This document shows, piece by piece, positions 57,804 through 64,000 of a DNA stretch of 64,000 nucleotides; the first letter of the stretch is position 1; the number at the start of each line of letters is the position of its first letter. The translations under genes and the position numbers were made by a program. The notes below the pieces were generated by a model. It searched no databases. It was not told the DNA's origin and saw nothing but the letters and a program-made list of their open reading frames with translations. The stretch spans positions 53,016,793-53,080,792 of the forward strand of contig NC_054706.1 of assembly GCF_016097555.1 (NCBI RefSeq), in the 5' to 3' direction. The DNA comes from Gigantopelta aegis (taxonomy: Eukaryota > Mollusca > Gastropoda > Neomphalida > Peltospiridae).

Positions 57804-58283
57804 AAATTAAAAAGAAGGTTAATTTTCAGTAGTTTACGATGTATTTTAGTATAAATAACACATTAACACGCTTTAATGTACTGTATCCCATACAGGCGAC
57901 CAGAATGCACCAAAGACATCTGCGTGTTCTGGGTGAACGGCGGTTGCTCAACAACAAAAAATATCTGTCATAAACGCCCCCCACGCGCCCCCCCCCCCCC
58001 CCCACACACACACACTTTTCTTCACCACATAACGCCTATTACTACGAGTTATGAATATATTTAAAATTAGAAGGGAACTAGGTTCTAGAGAAAACTAAAA
58101 AACAAACAAACCAAACCCAGGCAAGTTGGAGTAAACAGCAAAGGAGGAGGCGCAACTTTGAAAAAATGACACCTTCAGTATATGGACTATTTCTCGCATA
58201 TGCCCGGTTTTTGACGTGGGGCGTTGTGGGCGCTGAAGTTTACGAGTACTTCGAAGTGTGAGGGCGGAGGAGTATATCAGATT

Positions 58284-58299
58284 CACACAAGCACACACA

Positions 58300-58330
<31 letters not shown>

Positions 58331-58354
58331 GAGCATGCACGCACACACACACAC

Positions 58355-58397
<43 letters not shown>
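58284..58397. repeat. (CA)n with (CG)n core
   Basis: Simple repeat. Confidence 0.95.
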
Positions 58398-58449
58398 ACA
58401 CACACCCAGTGTATCCACGCCTAAACAGTTATCCGAGATACCATAAGTA

Positions 58450-59617
58450 ATTTCAGTACAGATGAGAAACATGTCAGTTGTTAACCGAAAGACAAAAAGA
58501 AGTAATCCACATAAATTGTATGCATTAACATAGAACATGTATATTTATATTTGTATTACGGCTGTCAATATTTGAATTACTGGTAGAAGCGATTTGGCTC
58601 GGGGAGATTAAAGAAATCAACCGAACACCGGTCTTTATTTTCAATATCACATGTCAAAACATACACGGTAACATGCTGGAACTGGGTTTAGTTTTAAATA
58701 GTATTTCATAATGGTTACGTTCAAAGAGTTGCGGGGGTGGGGTGGGGTTGTTGTTTGTAGGTTTTTTAGGAGGGGGTTTTGTTTGGGTTTTTTGTTTGGG
58801 TTTTTTTGAGTGGGTTTTTTTGGGGGGAGGGGTTTCAATACATCTTTGTAAGTAGATAAATTTTCCTGTTAGGAGTGGAATGAATAAATGAATGCATGAT
58901 CGGACGAATGGACGGACGGAAGGATGGATGTTTGACTATTCGTATGGGTGGAAGCTATTAACATAATATACACCTTAATAATAATTGGCATAACCTTAAT
59001 AATAACTGGCATATATTAACAAACTGTACGTCAATTTAGATAAAATAAATGGTTTTCAAGTACAAAATGTAATTTATATTCAATTATATTACAACTACAT
59101 TGTACTACATTCACAATCGAATAACAGACAAAACGCGTGCCATTTATTCATGCATGTCAGCAAAATAGGATACTGCCTTTTGTTAACAAGTATTTTTCAA
59201 TATATATTGTATACGTAATTCAATATCCACTTAAGGCCTAAGTATTTCTTCAATAGTCTGTACATTGTCGCCCTCTACAGGCAGGTTAACGTGTCGCGGT
59301 AAAATAAAGAAACAAAAAATACCTTTTTTTTTTTTTTTTTAACTCGACACAGACATGCAGATAAGATTTAAAGATGCATGCTCCCCAACCCAACCGCAGT
59401 ACAGAATTTATACTGTATCCAAAAAGTGAAAAAATCGACCTTGATAATATTGTTCATAGTATTTTACATGGAGTTTAAAAATATATATGATATTTCAGAT
59501 TCTAGGTGGCGAACTTACTCTTTTAAAAAAGGATAATATTGTAGAGTATATTCTTTTCCAAAAAGTTTTAATAGAAAATTAAACATTGTTTTGGGGTTTT
59601 TTTAATTTGGGTGTCAG
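58450..59617. other. No gene seen
   Basis: A+T-rich with a G/T-rich patch at 58730-58830. Confidence 0.3.
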
Positions 59618-59800
59618 GATTTAGCACAGTCGGTTGAGCGCTCGCTTGAGGTAATAGCGTTGCATAATCGAACCACCTCGGTGGATTCATTCAACTTGGG
59701 GGTTTTCTCGTTCCAATCAATGCACCACAACTGGTCAAAGGCCGTGGTATGCGCTTTCCTGTTTGTGGGAAGTGAATATAAAAGTCGCCAATAGCCATAA
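59618..59800 (+). mobile_element. SINE type Sd
   Basis: Head gamma (GGATTTAGCACAGTCGGTTG) and part of the core, then a truncated tail. Confidence 0.85.
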
Positions 59801-60744
59801 ATACTTTTGTGTCAAACAAACACGGGGAAGTGTTCCTTCAAATAAATTAGACAATATTACACTGGTTATTAAAACACATACGCTTTATTAAACGAACATG
59901 TGGTTTCTGTCAACTATGACTTCATTCTGGTGACAAAGTGCGTATCATGCCGCTGTGCTCGGTCGGTAACCTTTTGTAAGCGATATCGATCTCCGTTATT
60001 GAACAGCTAATACTTCAAAATCGCAGACGACATTTTGCATTCCCTTTGTCGAACAGTTCGTCTGGGGAAGATAAAAAAAAAAAAAATGTTTTAAAAATAT
60101 TGTCTGTATAGAGCACAACAAAATATCAGCACATAAAATATAAAAGCAAGCATATGAAACGCACACCCAGGGAGGTGAACATTTCGACAACCGAGGGGTG
60201 GTTTTACTGAATTTGATTTACTTTTTTATTTTTCCATTTCTTGGATATACAATAAACTAATAAATATATGCGAAGAGACAAAACATGGCAGCAAAAGTAA
60301 CGGGTTTTTCTTTTTCTTGATTGCTTCATATCAAGGGCTAGCTTGGGATTTTCAGGTAGTGCGCAGACTTTTTCGGCGATGGAGTAAATCGCTATTGGCT
60401 GTGCCCATACACGCATTTACATCATATATTTTAGTTTAAAAAATATATATTTGTAATCCGAGGTGGTACGCAGATGCGTACCAGCGTATATGGAAGATAG
60501 GCCCCTGCATATCAATCGAAAACAAACTATCACAGGAACCATATCTGCTTCATGTGTTAAGTAAAATGTTATATGGACTACATTTGTCTCTCATAACTGT
60601 ATATACATGAAAGAAATATTCGATGTGAGAAAGTGATGTAGCCTACAGCAAAAACTATGTATGTAGGTATCCTGTATACATATGTATGTATTGATGTATG
60701 ACTATCTATATATTGTATGTATGTCGAGGTTGACTGTTACATAC
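59801..60744. other. No gene seen
   Basis: A+T-rich; no open frame with support. Confidence 0.3.
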
Positions 60745-60885
60745 ATAGATATTAACGCACTGGCGCATGGAATAATTTAATCCTTTCTGGCCTCACAAAT
60801 TGTCCCATGCCGTAGCTGGGACTCGAACCCATGGCACCAAATCGCCCGCATCTTGAAAACTTACCACGATACCTTTTGAGCTGTT
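60745..60885 (-). mobile_element. tRNA-derived SINE of another family
   Basis: Minus strand has A-box-like TATCGTGGTAAG and B box GGTTCGAGTCCC, then GGCATGGGACAATTTG; no proper cloverleaf ends. Confidence 0.55.
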
Positions 60886-60892
60886 GAGACAT

Positions 60893-61385
60893 CCATGTAT
60901 GTATGTATGTATATATATATATATGTATGTATGTATGTATTCACATATAGATAGGTAAATCGGTAGGTAGGTTGGTAGGTTGGTAGGTAGGTAGGTATGT
61001 GGGTAGGTAGGTAGGTATGTGGGTGGATAGGTATGTCGGTAGGTAGGTAGGTGGGCGGGTGGGTGGGTAGGTAGGTAGGTGGGCGGGTGGGTAGGTAGGT
61101 AGGTAGGTAGGTAGCTCGGTCGGTAGGTAGGTATAGAAGAAGGTAGGCAGCTACGTAGGTAGGTAGATAAGTAGGTAGGTAGATAAGCAGGTAGGTAGTT
61201 TCGTAGGTAGGTAGGTATCTAGTTTGGTAGGTAGGTACGTAGATAAATACATAGGTCGTTAAATAAGGTATATAAGTAGGTAGGTGGGTAGGTAGATAGG
61301 TATGTAGATAGGACGGTAAGTACGTAGGTAGACAACTAGGAAGATGGGTAGTCAGCAAGTAAGTAGGTAGATGGATAGTAAGGCA
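60893..61385. repeat. (GTAG)n microsatellite
   Basis: About 430 bp of GTAGGTAG variants after a short (TATG)n. Confidence 0.95.
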
Positions 61386-61699
61386 GAAGTCAGTAAAAAT
61401 CATTAATTAATTCCTTGTTCGTCATTTACGTGCTGTTCCCCTGTCTACTAGTGTAGATTCGTCCGGTCGATGATTCGATCATGTCACGGCTTTTTTAATA
61501 TTATTATTTCTTTGCTCTGGAAATCAGAAGACTGGGATGTTTCACATTATTATGAGCTTAATGATTTTGTCTGGAAACGTCAGCCTTAGAAATGGAATAA
61601 CTATTGTCAGTAGTTCCAGCCGTCTGGAAAAACCGGAAGTCCATATTAAATGTATGGCGAGAGTCAAACCATTGGCTATGAACGTAAAAGTGCAAGGTA

Positions 61700-62440
61700 G
61701 GTGTACAGTTTAGCGCCTACAAAGGTAGAATTGCCCGTATTAACATTTAATAATGACCGAACTGTTTATTGAATATTTGTTATTAATCGAAATGTTGATA
61801 AACTTGTATGACTATTGTGTTTGTACATGCACATGGATCTCGTTTTAAATGCAAACCAAATTTGTTCAAAGTGAAAGTTTTGAGTGTTTTCAGGCGTGTG
61901 TGCAGGAGGGGTTAGGTTAAGGGGTTTCGACCCCCATATAAATTGTGGTCGTCCACTGCTAAAATTATGCACACGCTCAACCCCCCCCCCCCCCCCCCCC
62001 ACCCACCCACCCACCACAAACATTTCAGGTTCCTTCTTACAGTGATTAAACACTAATGACCGTAAAAAATGTATTTAGTTTAGATTAAACATTGTTGTAA
62101 ACTATATCTGTCTCTCAAGAGTTCAGTTTATCGATAATTATGATGTACGTAAGTTTTGTACTACAGTATATTAATGAAAATCTATTTATCATTTATGTTG
62201 CTTGTTGTAACAAGTGTTAATTGTTATTGGTTAGTAACAAAAACGTAGGTGTAGTGAGAGGTTGTAGTGTTTATATTATTTACATCCATGGTGTATACAA
62301 GCAGTTTTAACCACATATATATATATTACTATCGTCGACTATGGTATTTGATTTGGTGGTATACACATTAAAACGCACTCTGGTCTGGATCCAGTATTGG
62401 GATTCGAAACCATGACCATGTAGCTTTACGGCCGATTACT
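61700..62440. other. No gene seen
   Basis: Includes a diverged repeat shared with gene B intron 1 (TATTTGATTTGGTRGTATAC at 62343 and 18219) and a poly(C) tract at 61981-62000. Confidence 0.35.
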
Positions 62441-62702
62441 ATGTCACTGTGTATAAAGTCAGATGTGAAACGTCGATATTATTATCACGACACCAGCCCC
62501 AGTACACATTCCCATCCCATGGACAGATATTAGCTATGAGGATATTAGTTTCAAACAGGATAATAAATGGACAAGGGGTGGGCGACCGGGATAGAGCTTT
62601 GAATTTCTATACCGAGTTACTAATTGGTAGACTAAGTCAGCATTTTGTTAACGAGCGGATCTGAAACGCAAACACGCACATACAAATAGAGTTGTAAATT
62701 AA

Positions 62703-62805
62703 CTGTTATTACTGACGTGTTCGTTTGAAAGGAGGGAAATTCAATCACCGCAGGCTGCGGTGATTGAATTTCCCTCCTTTCAAACGAACACGTCAGTAAT
62801 AACAG
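62703..62805. repeat. 103-bp perfect palindrome
   Basis: Two 51-bp arms (62703-62753, 62755-62805) that match without error around a single G. No flanking coding sequence. Confidence 0.98.
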
Positions 62806-62949
62806 TATATATACATGTATATAGTACTGACAATAATTTGGTATTCTTAAATCACATGACATGATGCACTGACGGTATAGTGGCTTAGATGCCAGGTTTA
62901 AGGCTAGTGGATACTGGGCTCGAATCCTATTAACGGCGGTAAGTCACTG

Positions 62950-63165
62950 GCCTTAAGGCTGGAAGGTACTGGGTTCGTACCCCGACACCGGCTCCTACCT
63001 AACCGAATTTTAACGGTTTATTAGTATGGGAGGTGTAAGGCCACTACACCTACTTCTCTCTCACTAACAACAAACTGCTAACCTCTGTCCTGAATAGACC
63101 AAATAGCTGAGGTTGTATTCTCAAATAAGCATGCTTGAATCAGTATTTATAATATATATTGCTAT
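62950..63165 (+). mobile_element. SINE type Sc, diverged
   Basis: Head, ACTAACAACAAAC region and tail recognisable. Confidence 0.75.
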
Positions 63166-63302
63166 GATAATTTCCCCAAAATGCTAATTCAGCTACTATA
63201 TTTCAGTATTTAATGTGATGTTTATAAGCCAATTTTTGTTTAACTGATGGTCTAAATTCCAATAATGTACCCTTGTGAGCTCGGCTGCATCCCTCCTTTC
63301 GA

Positions 63303-63556
63303 GGAGCGGGATGTAGCCCAGTGGTACAGCGCTCGCTCGATGCGTGGTCGGTGTGAGATCGATCCCCGTCGGTGGCACCACGACTGGTATATCAAAGGCC
63401 GTGGTATGTACTATCCTGTCTGTGAGATGGTGCATATAAAATATCCCTTGCTGCTAATCGAAAAGAGTAGCCCATGAAGTGACGACAGCGGGTTTCCTCT
63501 CTCTCAATATCTGTGTGGTCCTTAACTATATGTCTGGCGCCATATAACCGTAAACA
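63303..63556 (+). mobile_element. SINE type Sab, tail truncated
   Basis: Head alpha, core, and start of tail T2. Confidence 0.9.
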
Positions 63557-63730
63557 TTACCGTATGATTCTCTGAGCCAATAAAGATATTTAAAATATGT
63601 TTAAATAGCTCACGGAACCGAACCTTAACGTTACCGTATGATTCTCTGGGGCAATAAAGATATTTTAAATATGTTTAAATAACTCATGGAACCGCCCCTG
63701 CTATAGTGAAATACAGTTCAATGTTATTTT

Positions 63731-64000
63731 AAAGGGACATTCCTGAGTTTGCTGCATTGTAAGATGTTTTCGACTAATAAAATATTTCTACGATTAAACT
63801 TACATATAAAATATATTTTCTTGTTTAGAATATCAGTGTCTGTATATTCAATGTGTTTCAGATCGTCTTAATATTTGTAAGAAGCCCAAACTGGACTTCG
63901 TCTTCAAATAATTTTGTACGTACGAAAATAAAATTTAACCTAGTACAAATATTAGAACGACCAGAAACACGTTTAATATACAGCCACTAATATTTTAAGC
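63731..64000. mobile_element. TTAA miniature element, family F1, cut by window end
   Basis: TTAAAGGGACATTCCTGAG start; follows 38434-38816 closely to the last base. Confidence 0.9.

Noticed and set aside
60861-61403. 180-codon Tyr/Leu/Pro/Thr-rich open frame
   Set aside because: It is the (GTAG)n repeat read on the minus strand.

Overview
The window looks like animal nuclear DNA, most likely from a mollusc and probably a gastropod. The genes are short exons with GT-AG introns in A+T-rich, repeat-packed DNA. The commonest repeat is a set of tRNA-headed SINEs that I associate with marine molluscs from memory; the species assignment is an inference. No bacterial operon, CRISPR array, rRNA or convincing functional tRNA is seen.

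The protein-coding content is one local gene family. Four copies of a membrane-anchored UPF0489 (C5orf22-like) protein are present, called A to D here. A (3630-6925, minus) shows only its 5' exons. B (13431-23734, minus) and C (31842-37656, minus) are complete. D (46646-51487, plus) is complete, more divergent and more G+C-rich. All share one architecture: an exon with an N-terminal membrane anchor ending in PVYxVEEHHE, a 62-nt exon, a 123-126-nt exon carrying HIDGHSD, and one large exon carrying LDxDEDxYGVE and [10 protein letters not shown]. Exon phases are the same in every copy (phase 1, 0, 0). A, B and C also share an upstream 48-nt open exon (exon 0) and a conserved 5' block. A, B and C are tandem; C and D are head to head across about 9 kb.

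The motifs DGHSD and DxDxD resemble the metal-binding motifs of the arginase/deacetylase fold, so these may be lumenal or extracellular metal-dependent hydrolase-like proteins. No function is known.

The rest is repeats. About 35 SINE copies use interchangeable heads and tails around a shared core. There are two LINE fragments, several terminal-inverted-repeat elements with TTAAAGG ends, hAT-like miniature elements, foldback elements and two large palindromes. Minisatellites of 26, 31, 70, 74, 76 and 78 bp and many microsatellites fill much of the remainder. Several insertions lie against exon boundaries of the gene family.

Layout: 1-2.7 kb tandem repeat and miniature elements; 2.7-7.4 kb gene A with SINEs; 7.4-13.4 kb repeats and the B 3' flank; 13.4-23.8 kb gene B; 24-31.8 kb duplicated flank, LINE and foldback elements; 31.8-37.8 kb gene C; 37.8-46.6 kb C/D intergenic repeats; 46.6-52 kb gene D and its 3' minisatellite; 52-64 kb nested repeats, long microsatellites and palindromes with no supported gene.
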